Source of the DNA: Plasmodium brasilianum
Lineage: Eukaryota; Apicomplexa; Aconoidasida; Haemosporida; Plasmodiidae
NCBI RefSeq assembly: GCF_023973825.1
Contig: NC_090115.1
Location: 124,001 to 188,000, forward strand
Length of the DNA stretch: 64,000 nt
Direction of reading: 5' to 3'
Positions 27,077-39,230 of this stretch are shown here, piece after piece. The number at the start of each line of letters is the position of its first letter. Position 1 is the first letter of the stretch. The notes under the pieces were generated by a model, which worked only from the letters and a program-made list of their open reading frames with translations, ran no database searches and was not told where the DNA came from. The translations under genes were made by a program, and so were the position numbers.

Positions 27077-27169
27077 TTACGCACTAATCGCAAGACCCTC
27101 TTCATCGGTAAGTATGCTCTAACAGTGGACCTCCCACAACCATATTTCATATTTCCCCTTCGTGAAAGG
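27077..27169 (-). pseudogene. Short coding relic
   Basis: The minus-strand frame from 27169 reads KGKYEIWLWEVHC, a stop, then SILTDEEGLAISA and TAA at 27077-27079. The base composition is clearly less AT-rich than its flanks. It is too short to classify, and another frame here is also open (RAYLPMKRVLRLVRK). Confidence 0.2.
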
Positions 27170-27975
27170 CCCTGTATATATCTTCTTCATTTAAATAAAA
27201 TACCCCAAAAAACAATTTATACAAACATGTATTATATATGTATATAAAAATTATATAAAAACTTGATATTTTGATACGTTATCATGCCAATAACGTTGCA
27301 TATGTGCCATATTATTTATTTTCACACGCAAATATGATAACCACATTTATTATGTACTAGCACAACTACTAAATAAGATCAAACATATACAATATAATAC
27401 TATGTGTAATAATCATTTTAGATACAATCCATCTTATTCTAATTATTTTTACTTATATTTATATTTTCACTAAGAATTTTTTAATTTATGTTTATAAAAT
27501 TAATACAACTTACCTATATTTATACTATATAATATTTATCGTACTATATAATATATTACAATCCTATTTTATCCGCTCATAACTACATTTTTTTTTTTTT
27601 TTTTTTTTTTTTATACGTTTTATTTTTTTTTTTTTCCACTACTCCAGCTATATATATAATGATCATTATATATACTCATCTGCTGAATTATCCTTTACAT
27701 TAATATTACTATTTACATGTGCAAAATGTTTTCACATTCCATAAACCAATAATTTTGCACAGAGTTACTACATTACACTTAAAAAATGGAACAAATTGTG
27801 TTGATCTGATAGAGAAATTGCCAATTTTAATTTTTTCCATAAATTTTCTATAAATCTTAATTTCCCCTATATAATTAATCCCTCATGAAGGTTTACCATT
27901 TTCTTTTATTCCCCATGCTAAAAATATAAACATAATTACGTTTCAACAAAAAATGATATTTATATTTTTTTTTCC

Positions 27976-28114
27976 TTATATTACAATACCTCTTTTGATT
28001 TTTATTTCGTAATACACTGCTTCATAAAATGCAATATCATCGCACAGTTGTTTATTATTCTCTATATTTCATTACACAAATTTCACCTTCCATTTGTTTT
28101 TCATAATTTTGCAT
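27976..28114 (-). pseudogene. Frameshifted coding relic downstream of PIR C
   Basis: From ATG at 28114 the minus strand reads MQNYEKQMEGEICVMKYRE before two stops. A shifted frame then gives NNKQLCDDIAFYEAVYYEIK up to a TAA at 27976-27978. The two pieces look like parts of one Cys-containing helical protein separated by a small indel. The relic lies immediately beyond the 3' end of PIR C. The family is not recognised. Confidence 0.4.
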
Positions 28115-28140
28115 TAACTATTCAGGTAAAATTTTTATTA

Positions 28141-29537
28141 TTAATTAAACATAAATCGATATTTTTCTGACGTAACCCTTTCTCCACTAGTTTCCCTTCG
28201 GTTCGGTTGGTCCATATTTGTCGAATGGTCAAAATTTACTTGCTCATCAAAGCTTTCAACATTTCTCCACATTTTTCTTATTCTTCTACCTCGTGGGTAC
28301 ATTAAATTTCCCAGAGGAGTTAGCTAATTTTAATAAAAAAATAAATACGTAAATAAATAAAAAAGTAAATAAGTAAATATATGTATATATATGTATATAT
28401 ATGTATATATATATGTACTGTACACGTATCCACTTTTCATTGTATCCCTTTTATCGTAAATTTTTTTATGAAAATGGGCCATGGGCACCACTTCCCAATA
28501 CGTTACTCCCATTTTAACAAAAATTTTTAAATTACCTTATATAACATGTAAAAGATCAAGAATATTCCAAACACTGATAATATAGCTACACCTGCCTTTC
28601 CACCTGTGGATAACTTTTGATTTTCCCCAAAAAAAGAAATCTCAGAGGGATCTTTTAAGCATTTAATTGGAGCAGTATCATTAGTAGTCTCTTTAGAAAT
28701 ATTATGCATGCCTCTTAATGTATAATATAAATGCAGTTTATATTTACTATAAAAATGGTTTACTTCAGCACATATAGTACTAGGATTACTATATGTTATA
28801 TTATTATTTCCTGAACACTTAAAATTATTATACTTATTATATATTTCAAGGCATTCGTTGATAAATTTACAAGTCGAATAATAGTCTTTATTGTCTGGGG
28901 AACCCATTATATGATTAATTTTTCCAGAATTTTCAGAGAAATAGTATAATTTCAAAATATCCATTACTTCAGTATTATTTCCATATAGTCCCTGGTACGT
29001 TTTAAAATCATCTACATACGTTCCTTCAAGTAATACTCCAAGTTCTTTAATAAATTTACTCATTTCACTGGAACCTAAATCAATGCTCTTTTTGTTTTCA
29101 ATAAACCATTTCTTACCATTCTCAAAAATTTTATTATTAGCACCTAATCCCCTCCTGATAAATAAACTCTCTAAAATACTAAATAATTTAATGCAATATA
29201 GTCTATTATGAAGAGATCCATTATTATCATACATACACATATCTTCATATTTACTTTTATAAATTCCTCTTAAATCTTCAAAAGAATAGTCAGGCCAATA
29301 CACCAAAAACGGATACTGCAATAATAAAAAATATAAATATATGAACAGTAGCCATTAGGAATGTTTACCATTAAGAATGAACATATTTTGTTCATAAAGA
29401 AAAAGATTATTAAAAAAATGAGCTATAAATAATAATAATGTTCTTAATAAAAAATACAAACAAACCTTTTTCTTCAGTTCACTAAAAACGGGAGTACCGT
29501 GCACTACAGGTTCACTCTCTATACTATCACTACTCAT
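28141..29537 (-). CDS. pir: PIR protein C (3 exons, 344 aa)
   Basis: A PIR-superfamily protein. Exons: 29537-29466 (24 codons, MSSDSIESEPVVHG... ending KKK), 29315-28536 and 28323-28141, with introns of 150 and 212 bp. Donors are GTTTGT and GTAATT and acceptors TTGCAG and AATTAG; both introns are phase 0. Exon 2 (25-284) opens YPFLVYWPDYSFEDLRGI. It has DMCMYD, YCIKLF, KLYYFSENSG, CKFINECLEIYNKY and ICAEVNHF, then a membrane segment at about 262-282 (FGIFLIFYMLYK). Exon 3 (285-344) starts LTPLGN rather than FTPLG and carries RKMWRNVE. The first exon is the longest of the six and acidic. The gene appears complete. Confidence 0.9.
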
Positions 29538-31264
29538 TTTAATTAAATAAAATAATAATATCGTTTGTTCTCGTAAATATTTATCTATATATAAAAAACA
29601 ACTTCACATAATTTATTTACATATTATTATGCTTTTTTTTTTTTTTTTTTTTTCTTTTTGAAATTAATATATGAACAGATACTTTACACTGTAATAATTA
29701 TTCCTTAATAATATTTTAAATTTTAATTAGAAGTGGTGTATACTACTAATTATTTCCTATATAACAATAAACATCTTTTAACTAAAAAAAAAAATTAAAT
29801 AGAACATGATAAAACAAAGTTTACCAAAATAAAATAAAATTGACCAAAATAAAACCAAATAGAACAAAATAAAAGATTAAAACACAAAAAAAAATAAAAT
29901 AAAATAAAACTAAAAATCAGGAATAAAATTGTTCTACGTAAAACTTCTATAACGGTAATATGATACTCTGTATAATAGGCAAATATTTTTTCTCTTTATA
30001 TGGTAGAAGTATCATACGCTATTATTAATATACATGTATTATATAATACAGTAACAAATTATTTTTAATAATGTAGATAATTCTTACAATAATACATTTC
30101 TTTTTTTTATAAAAAATATACTAATTCTTAATATATATATAAATAATTTTCATTGTTCTAAATTATTCTCTATTATGGAAAAATGATGGACTTCACAAAA
30201 AAAAAAAAAAAAAAAAAAAAAGGTAAAATTTTCCTTTACTAATGATTTATAAAATCAATTTGGATTTTTTTTCCTTATAAAAGTGTATAAAAAATTTAAA
30301 AAAATTGTATCATTTATTTTTTTTTTAAAATTACCATAGTACTTATATATATATATATATACATATATAAGTTAATCCCACAATTTTTGACTAATATAAT
30401 AAATATATACTATTACTACTATGTACAAAAGAATACATAAATATATAATAAGAATATAGCGCACAAACATTTTAAAATAAATTTGTTGATTGTATTACGT
30501 TTGATATTATTAGCATTTATCAGAAGTTATTATTTATTCTAACTGTAGCATCTTCTTTTTTTACATTTATAATTTTATATATTAGAATTTTCAAAGGAAC
30601 TCCTTTCCTACTCTCCATTTAAACCCCAAAACAAAAGGAGTTTTCAAATTTTAAATTATTAACAAGTCATAATATAATAATATCATTTTACATTTGTTAT
30701 TTTCATTGAACTAAATATAAAATATTAAAAATGCTTAAACGTAATAAATATATTTTACGTTTTTAGAATTAAATAAAATGATATTTTAAAAAATATGGAA
30801 AATTACAAAGTTTTAAAATATTAAAAAAAAAAATAAAAAAAAAAAAATGATAAAATCAAAGTACAAAAGTTTTAGTACACTGAAATTATATTTTTGTAAA
30901 ATTAAAGGAAAATAAGTAAAGCATTATATATATATAATTAAAACATAAGTATATATAATAAATAAAACGTGTAAAAATAAAAGATATATTTTTAAAAATG
31001 TAAAATGCACTTTAAAATATATTTCGTTTTATGTTTATTACATTTAAATAGAACTGTGAAATTGTTAATTTGGTCGTATTTTTCTTGTTTTCTTGTTTTC
31101 TTGTTTCTTACTTTTATTTTATTCTTATTATTTTATTTCGCTTGATAATAAACTTTTCGCATAGAAAATTGTATATACCACATTCCTCATATGTGTATTT
31201 ACATTTTAGTTAGGCCATAATATGCAATTATTATGTATAAAAAAAAAAAAAAAATGGAAAAATA

Positions 31265-31392
31265 CAGAAATATAGAAATGCAGATATGCAAAAATGCAGA
31301 AATGCAGAAATGCAGATATGCAGAAATGCAGAAATGCAGAAATGCAGAAATTCAGAAATGCAGAAATGCAGAAATGCAGAAATGCAGAAATA
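31265..31392. repeat. 8-bp minisatellite
   Basis: The unit is aaatgcag with minor variants, in about 15 copies. It lies about 1.7 kb upstream of the PIR C start. Confidence 0.85.
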
Positions 31393-31859
31393 GTTAAAAT
31401 ACTATACTAAACATCCTTTTAATTATCCCTTTTTTTTTTTTTTTGAAATAAATATGAACAGTGATACAATTACAATACAAATATAGTATAGTAATTATAG
31501 TAATATATTCTTTTAAGCCTTGCATTTTATATAAAAACAATATTGTTTAAATATCCATTCAGACTAATTATAACAAAAAGCAAAATTTTCTTCTTTCATT
31601 TTATCCCCTAATATTTATGGTACGTCTAATTATATAGTATATAAATATAACACTAGTTTGTGTAGTAAAAGAGTAAAATAAAAAAAGAAAAAAAAACATT
31701 GCTTGGGTCCACTTTACGCCAGGAGATAAAAGCTTTTTTTATATTTATTGTTTTCAAGTTTGCTGCAATGTTATTATAAATTTACAAAATGACAGAAGTT
31801 TATATTAAACATTAAAAAAAAAGTTTATATTGCTTGTAAAAAAATATACATAGTAATAT

Positions 31860-31892
<33 letters not shown>

Positions 31893-32035
31893 GAAGCAGA
31901 TTATTTCTAACTATATAAAACTATTAAAAAAATGCATATATATACTGACGCATATCAAATGATACGTTAGTCGTCTCAACACACAAAAAAAAAAAAGAAA
32001 GAATAATAAAATAAAATAATTATAATATAGTAAAA

Positions 32036-32282
32036 TATAACAATATAACGATATAGAAATATAACAACATAACGATATAGAAATATAACAACATAACGAT
32101 ATAGAAATATAACAATATAACGATATAGAAATATAATAACATAACGATATAGAAATATAACAATATAACGATATAGAAATATAATAACATAACGATATAG
32201 AAATATAATAACATAACGATATAGAAATATAATAACATAACGATATAGAAATATAATAACATAACGATATAGAAATATAACA
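32036..32282. repeat. 24-bp minisatellite
   Basis: About ten copies of a 24-bp unit containing ataacgatatagaaatata, with alternating aac/aat variants. Two long overlapping minus-strand ORFs (repeating FLYRYVII or YFYIVMLL) are products of the repeat. Confidence 0.9.
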
Positions 32283-32424
32283 TTATAACAAAACGACAAA
32301 AAAAAATCTTCCAAAATTGTTAAACAGTAAACATTTTAATAATACATGATAAATATATCAAAATGAATAATTATAAATTTTAACAACATTGCTATTCCTA
32401 CGCCAAAAAAAAAAATATACATAT

Positions 32425-32495
32425 ACACATGTAGATGTACACATGTAAATGTACACATGTAAATGTACACATGTAGATGTGCACATGTAAATGTA
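32425..32495. repeat. 14-bp minisatellite
   Basis: Five copies of acacatgtaaatgt, with a/g and t/g variants. The unit is partly self-complementary (acatgt). Confidence 0.8.
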
Positions 32496-32847
32496 TACAT
32501 GTATATATATATGTGTGAAATATATGTAATGTATATGCAAAATATATATTTATATATATTTTGCATATATGGATATATAAATATACGCTGCACATAATTC
32601 TTACACATTTTAACCCCTGCTATGAGAGATTTATTTTTCCAAATTTAATAAAAAAAAAAAAGAAGAATACACAGTAAATAAAAAGCTTTAAAAATTGCTT
32701 AAAAAGTATATTTTGCTAGGGTTAAACAAATTATAAAATATAAATAGAGAAATAAATTAATTATAATAATTAGAATATTTTTAAGCATATTATTTTTAAC
32801 GTATTAAAAACTTCTTCAAAACAAATCTGCATCTATTTTATTTTAAA

Positions 32848-32949
32848 ATGCATATCATAATTCACTTTTTATTTTTATTGGTACTGGTATCCACCCTTAC
32901 AAATAATGGAACCCAAATTTTACATTATCCGGATTTCCAAATAAAATAA
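32848..32949 (+). CDS. Small ORF with signal-peptide-like N-terminus
   Basis: An ATG at 32848 opens 33 codons ending in TAA at 32947. The peptide starts MHIIIHFLFLLVLVS and continues TLTNNGTQILHYPDFQIK. The first 15-18 residues form a textbook hydrophobic signal sequence with small residues at the end, followed by a polar segment. Base use is more balanced than the surrounding DNA. It could be a micropeptide, the first exon of an unresolved gene or the surviving 5' end of a dead one. No donor site is evident before the stop. The family is unknown. Confidence 0.3.
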   Translation: MHIIIHFLFLLVLVSTLTNNGTQILHYPDFQIK

Positions 32950-33109
32950 TAAATTCGGTCATTTTAATACGTGCATATATGTATGTAATCGTACAAGTAT
33001 ATCACCATACACCCATGTGTACATATATTATACACATAATACACATATATATGCACTGATTAATACATTTCAATACCTCATATGATGTAACAACCCTATG
33101 CTTAACACG

Positions 33110-33150
<41 letters not shown>

Positions 33151-33611
33151 CTTGTACTTAAAAATAATCGTTCTGTGTACATATACTTAAAGAAATACAT
33201 CTCCATTTGACCATTTATTATCCTCATAAACCAAATTTTAAAATCTTTGTTTTGACAATACAACTATATCTCATAACAACATATAAATATACTTTAAACA
33301 GTAATATAATTTACATTTTTAAATTGGCATTTACATATAACGCATACAGTTACTATTCTACATATGCATACTTCTAAATTCCACTTTTGTCTAAGTCATT
33401 CCTCATACAGTTAACACCCCAACTTATATAACCTACTTTCTTGGCGCTCACTATTAACAGTTTAGCGCAATTCTCATATATGCGCAGATGCACACACATA
33501 CATGCGTAAACATATAGAACATATACAAATATATTTTATGCACTAAACCTGCCCTACCCACACTAGTGGTACTTAACACATATAAACACACTTAAAACAT
33601 TTTTGGTTTAA

Positions 33612-33690
33612 AGCTTCCTACGCTTCCTATGCTTCCTACGCTTCCTATGCTTCCTACGCTTCCTGCACTTCCTGCACTTCCTGTGTTTCC
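33612..33690. repeat. 9-bp minisatellite
   Basis: About nine copies of cttcctacg/cttcctatg. On the minus strand the repeat reads as (GSV/GSI)n or (RKH/RKR)n, and all three frames are open for part of its length. Coding use is therefore possible but unproven. Confidence 0.8.
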
Positions 33691-33711
33691 TACTTTTCAT
33701 TATCCACATGG

Positions 33712-34125
33712 TTGTATCTCTATATGGACATAATTTCTCTTTTTCAATTCCACACTCCTTTTGGTATTCTTCTTAATAACAAAGGTGGCAAATATCGTTG
33801 GTATCAAACGGAAATGGTATATCTTTTTTTGTTTCATACTCTTAACTACACGAAACACACACAAACTCAATCAAACAAACACGCAAACAACCTATTACAT
33901 CCTGTTTTTATAATGCTACTATTTAATCATTCATTTTTATTATACAATTTTGGGCATTTTTCTTTTGTCAACACACTACAAATGAGCATTTTTTTCTTTC
34001 CTTTTCTTTTCTTTATAGATCTTTATTTCATTTTCCAAAAAAAAAAAAAAATCTGTCCGCATTGCACATATATGTATGTACATACATGTATCTGTTTGAT
34101 TCTTTATTTATGGTTTAAACTGTGA
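33712..34125 (+). CDS. Uncertain hydrophobic ORF (137 codons)
   Basis: This is the longest ORF in this spacer not made of simple repeats. It starts at a TTG (first ATG at 33727) and contains FQFHTPFGILLNN, YRWYQTEM and several hydrophobic stretches. It overlaps the end of PIR D by 18 bases on the opposite strand. On the minus strand the same DNA has a 43-codon open segment (including FATFVIKKNTKRSVELKK) and a short Cys-containing one (MLICSVLTKEKC). I cannot decide which strand, if either, is coding. Confidence 0.2.
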   Translation: MYLYMDIISLFQFHTPFGILLNNKGGKYRWYQTEMVYLFLFHTLNYTKHTQTQSNKHANNLLHPVFIMLLFNHSFLLYNFGHFSFVNTLQMSIFFFPFLFFIDLYFIFQKKKKICPHCTYMYVHTCICLILYLWFKL

Positions 34126-34299
34126 AGTGTGGTAACCCAAATTAAAGGAATTGTTTGAATTGTTTGAATTTTGTTTACACATATTATTCGTAATTGACTT
34201 TACTTGATCCTTAAATGCTGATTGTATATTTCTCCACGACCTTTTAAATTTCTGCCGTCGTGCATTTACTTCTGATCCTAGGGGTGTAAACTGAAGTTC

Positions 34300-34332
<33 letters not shown>

Positions 34333-35791
34333 ATAGCAGTGATATGAAATGGTGGAGTAGAACAACAAACGGAATAGCGGAGCAAATGCAGAAAAACATA
34401 TAAACATAAATTACACACTATACATTATGTATTACATGTTATGCATTATACGTTATAAATAATACATTATGTACATGCAAAATGAACATTGAAATACATC
34501 GCACAGTGCAGTAATTTTATTTTTTTCCCCATAACGGTGCAATCGTGCAAAAAAAAAAAAAAAAAATACTACTGCGCATAATATAATATATTATTATTAT
34601 TCCATTTTTAATATGATGCAATTTTTATTAACCATATAAAGAATATAAAAGGTTAGAAATATTCCAAATATGGAAAGAAATGATATAAACGTTTTTCCAA
34701 ATGGTGTTAAATCTCTTTTAATATTCGTAAAGATTTTGAAAGCTGGATACCATTTATATAATGATTCACTGAGATCACATCTAACGCGAGCTAAATCTGG
34801 GTACTCCCTTAGAGAAGCAATATTATTATTTCTTCTTAATGGAAGATACAAATGATTATCATAATTTTCAAAAAATACTTGTAATTCATTACATATAGTA
34901 CTATCTGTAAATCTATCATACATATCTGCTGGACACAAATAGTTCAAAAATTCTCTATATGTATCTAGGCATTCATTTACAAATTTACATACATTTGCAT
35001 ATTTTTGATCATTCCTATTTGATAATATATTCTTAATTTCACTAACATTTTCATTAAAATAAAATAATTTGATTATACCACTTAACATATCATTATTTTC
35101 ATATACATCTTTTATCATAGTAATATTTTTAAATACTTTATTTCGTACAATATTTTTAAAATAAAACATAAAATCTCTTATATTAATAGAATTAATTGAA
35201 TCGGATAACTTTTCTACATTACTATATTGCATAAAGTCATTATAAACACCTTGAATAGTATCGCTTGTTCCACTATCATCAATATAATTTTCCAATAACC
35301 CGAATATTGTAATACAAACATCATTCTCAAGCCTTCCTTCCGAATATAAATTTATTTCATTACATATTGATTGGTAATTATTATATAAACCATTCAAACT
35401 ATGCGTACTGTATTTAGACCAAATATTCAAATGAGGATACTGAAAGGTGAAAAAGACACAAAATTGGTATAAAATATATACACAAAAGTGGTATAAATTA
35501 AAAACACAAATGTGGATATGGTGCATATGCAAATACATATAATATATATATTTATAAACATATACATAAATATACATATATATGATTATTAAATAAGCAA
35601 TACGTAAGTATAGAAACTCATTCTCACAAAGCAATCTCCATGATGCTGCAAGAACACAAGGATCATAAAAAATAATGCAGTTTTAATAAAAAATAAAATA
35701 AATAAAAAATAAAATAAAATAAAAAACTAACCTCCTCTTGTAAGGATTTAATAATAGCTGTATCCAGTATTATTTTTTGATTACTTTCCAT
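34108..35791 (-). CDS. pir: PIR protein D (3 exons, 349 aa)
   Basis: A PIR-superfamily protein. Exons: 35791-35732 (20 codons, MESNQKIILD...), 35439-34633 and 34290-34108, with introns of 292 and 342 bp, both phase 0 (donors GTTAGT and GTTAAT; acceptors TTTCAG and TTCAG). Exon 2 (21-289) starts YPHLNIWSKYSTHSL. It shows KLFYFNENVS, CKFVNECLDTYREF and ICNELQVFF, then a membrane segment at about 267-288 (FGIFLTFYILYM). The last codon before the donor is ATG (Met), where the other five PIR genes have AAG (Lys). Exon 3 (290-349) begins FTPLGSEV, has KRSWRNIQ and ends in an Asn/Ser-rich tail. An in-frame ATG inside intron 1 gives a longer false ORF. The gene looks intact. Confidence 0.9.
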
Positions 35792-36099
35792 GTCAAATTT
35801 AAAGTAAAAATTCTAGTAACTGAATTCAAATTTTATTAGGTATTTAAAAAAAAAAAAAAAAAAATTGAACAGCATCTATAATAATTTCTCTACTGTTAAT
35901 ATAATATTATTCGGTATACCTCACTCTTTCTTTTTTTTTTTTTCCCTTCAGTTTTAACCTTAATAAATATGAATATTTCATTGTTATGTTATGTATAAAC
36001 TAAAACCCTACTTTTTTTCATAATAATCTTCTACATTCAAATATATTATGGGGCTTCCCCATTCATTTTAATATTTTACAAATACGATATGCATACGAT

Positions 36100-36400
36100 A
36101 TATTTTACATATACAATTTATATAAACAATTTAAATATACAATTTATATATACAATTTAAATATACAATTTATATATACAATTTAAATATACAGTTTATA
36201 TATACAATTTAAATATACAGTTTATATATACAATTTAAATATACAGTTTATATATACAATTTAAATATACAGTTTATATATACAATTTATATATACAATT
36301 TAAATATACAATTTATATATACAGTTTATATATATAATTTACATACATAATTTACATACATAATTTACATACATAATTTACATACATAATTTACATACAT
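36100..36400. repeat. 26-bp then 13-bp minisatellite
   Basis: A unit of the form aatttaaatatac + aatttatatatac is repeated about eight times. A related 13-bp unit, ataatttacatac, then repeats about five times. The array is entirely A+T apart from one C (or CAG variants) per half-unit. Confidence 0.8.
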
Positions 36401-37786
36401 ATACTTTACAAATAACAATATACATGTGTATTTTACAAATATATCATTACTGTATAAATATATTTATACAAATAAAATAATATATATATATATATATATA
36501 TATACGAAAATTTTCTTGTACAAAAAAAAAAAAAAAAGAATGGAAAAGAAAGGAAAAGAAAGGAAAATCAAATATAAAATAATATTGTTATAATAAATGA
36601 GGTATTTTTTATGAGCTATTAATTATTTATAATAAGAAGATATTATTTTAAAATATATAGAAATAAATATGATTTGCTATATAGACAGGAAAATATGGCA
36701 GTTCAACATAATAAATGCATAAATATATATAATACGTATAGATTTGCGTATAAATATATATAAGTACATACATACATACATACAAATATGCATGTATACG
36801 TTTACGGGCACTCTTCTATTCTTATATTGACATGTATAGTATACGAGTAACGCAATGATAAGATAAATTTTATTTTTAATATACGTAATTTTACAATCTC
36901 TAAGATACATAAATATATACATATATATTTTTATATGTTCAAAATATTTCCCTGCTTTGTACCCTTTTTCTTCTCCTTTAAAAATAATTTTAAAAATGTA
37001 AGATATGATGTTGGGTATAAATAAAAAAATATTTTATACTATTTTTCTTTTTTGGAATTAATAAAATTTTATTGAATTAATTTTATCTAATTTTATATAA
37101 CTAATTTTATATAACTAATTTTATATAACTAATTTTATATGACTAATTTTATTTTTTTAATTCTATTTTTAAAAAAGTTTTAAATGCGAATCCAAAAATA
37201 TGAAATTTCGTTTAAAGTCCTCTAGTAATATGTTAATAATAAATTTTTAATTTTGTTGTACTGGATCCATAAGTAAGAAAACTGAGAAAATCAAAATAAA
37301 AAATTGTAGTTTATTATATATAAGGGTCGTAGAAAATACATTATTATACGCGGTTTAATATATATATATATATATATTTATAAAATGTATTATGTATAAA
37401 TTATTCGTATAAATTCCTATACATATATACTTGCATATTTATAAATATACATGAACACATAGAATGGATAAACAATAAGTACCCATCTCTTTTGATAATT
37501 AAAAAAATATTTATGAAATTTTAAGTGCTCTTTTTCTTTCTTTTGTTTAACTATAATTTTTATTATTACTTTTATGTTCTCACCGATTGTTATAATTAAA
37601 AAAAAAATATTTTTCTTTTACCTCTTGTTGTTAACTCTAATTGGAAATTTTTAATATTTTATATTTTTTTTCATATTTAATAATTATCTGTTTATATATA
37701 TATATATAATATAAATGAAATTGGTAAATTTATATATGTGCAAGTATTATATGCACGTATGGTGGTATATATGTATTGATAATATA

Positions 37787-37920
37787 TTACATGTATGGAT
37801 AATATATTACATGTATGGATAATATATTACATGTATGGATAATATAATACATATATGGATAATATAATACATATATGGATAATATAATACATATATGGAT
37901 AATATATTACATGTATGTAT
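37787..37920. repeat. 20-bp minisatellite
   Basis: Seven copies of atggataatatattacatgt, with later copies changing to ataatacatat. It is followed by (gtatgatagtattatatat)n to about 37990. Confidence 0.85.
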
Positions 37921-38184
37921 AATATTACTTACGTATGATAGTATTACATATGTATGATAGTATTATATATGTATGATAGTATTATATATGCTACCATACG
38001 GAAGTTTTACTAAATGAATATTTATCTTTAATAATTCTGTCAAATAATAAAAAGCCAAGAAAAATTATGTTTAAAAAAAGAAATTTTAAAAAAGGGGAAG
38101 CTAATATATTTTGCATTTTTCGTAAATATTAAAAATAAGGCTAATTCGAAAGGGAAAATGGTATGAAAAAACCATAAACATACA

Positions 38185-38440
38185 TAAATTAAACATATAA
38201 ATAAATATACAATTAAATATATAAATAAATATATATTAAACATATAAATAAATATACATTAAACATATAAATAAATATATAATTAAACATATAAATAAAT
38301 ATACATTAAACATATAAATAAATATATAATTAAACATATAAATAAATATATAATTAAGCATATAAATAAATATATAATTAAGCATATAAATAAATATATA
38401 ATTAAACTTGTAAATAAATAGATAATTAAACAAACGGATA
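38185..38440. repeat. 20-21-bp minisatellite
   Basis: About twelve copies of aaacatataaataaatatac and variants. The minus-strand ORF reading FIYMFNYI repeats derives from it. Confidence 0.85.
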
Positions 38441-38507
38441 AACGCATAGATATAAATTAAATAAACATAAAAATGAGCATATAAATATACATAAAAGTGA
38501 GCATATA

Positions 38508-38542
<35 letters not shown>

Positions 38543-39099
38543 CATACATACATTTAAACTTGCATGTATGCTTATGCGTAATAAATTTGAAAATATTTAT
38601 GATATTTTTTTTTTTTCTGTGAAATAATTAAGGAAAAGCAAATAAATAATAATATGCGTTTTACATAAATTTATTATGTATACACATGTAGAGTAGGCAC
38701 ATCATTTAATGCGTTCCCTTCAACTGTATAGCTAATTTTGTTTTTAAAATATAACGTTTAAAAATTTTGCTAAATAAACCAATGTTTCATAATAATGCTT
38801 TAATGTATTATACACATGTATATAACTATTTTTTTGTATTTTCATTTTTTATTTTGTATTTTTATTTTGTATTTTCATTTTGTATTTTTTATTTTGTATT
38901 TTTATTTTTATTTTTTTTTTGGAATAAATTTTGTATAATCCCAAGTGCAAATTTAAAATAGTATTTTATGCAATTTTCATTTAATTCGAAAGAAAGGGGG
39001 GATATGAAATCCATTACACAGTATTTTGGTCAATTTAAATAAAATAAAGAGGTTAAAATTGTTTTAAAAAGTAGTTTCACGCACGCAGTAAATTATAGT

Positions 39100-39230
39100 A
39101 ATAATAATAATAATAATAATAATGATAATAATAATGATAATAATAATGATAATAATAATGATAATAATAATGATAATAATAATGATAATAATAATGATAA
39201 TAATAATGATAATAATAATAATGATAATGA
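39100..39230. repeat. AAT/GAT trinucleotide array
   Basis: A perfect (aat)n start is followed by eight copies of a 15-bp unit of four trinucleotides plus gat. It gives a minus-strand poly-Ile ORF, which is not a gene. Confidence 0.9.

Larger units (their letters stand above)
23794..28140. other. Spacer between PIR B and PIR C
   Basis: About 4.3 kb with no intact gene. It contains (TA)n at 25340-25375 and 26073-26107, copy 2 of the duplicated block (25595-26063), a 28-base A-run at 26641-26668, a hydrophobic plus-strand ORF at 26354-26566 of doubtful reality, and two minus-strand coding relics (27077-27169 and 27976-28114). Confidence 0.5.
29538..34107. other. Spacer between PIR C and PIR D
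   Basis: About 4.6 kb of AT-rich DNA with minisatellites at 31265-31392, 32036-32282, 32425-32495 and 33612-33690, (AAT)n at 31867-31892, a C8T32 tract at 33111-33150 and A-runs at 30198-30221. Apart from the small signal-peptide ORF at 32848 and the uncertain ORF at 33712-34125, I see no gene. Confidence 0.5.

Noticed and set aside
31976..32314. Minus-strand ORFs reading FLYRYVII and YFYIVMLL repeats
   Set aside because: They are products of a 24-bp minisatellite, with overlapping frames and no other coding signal.
32036..32495. CRISPR-like arrays
   Set aside because: The repeats are directly adjacent with no unique spacers, and the organism is a eukaryote.
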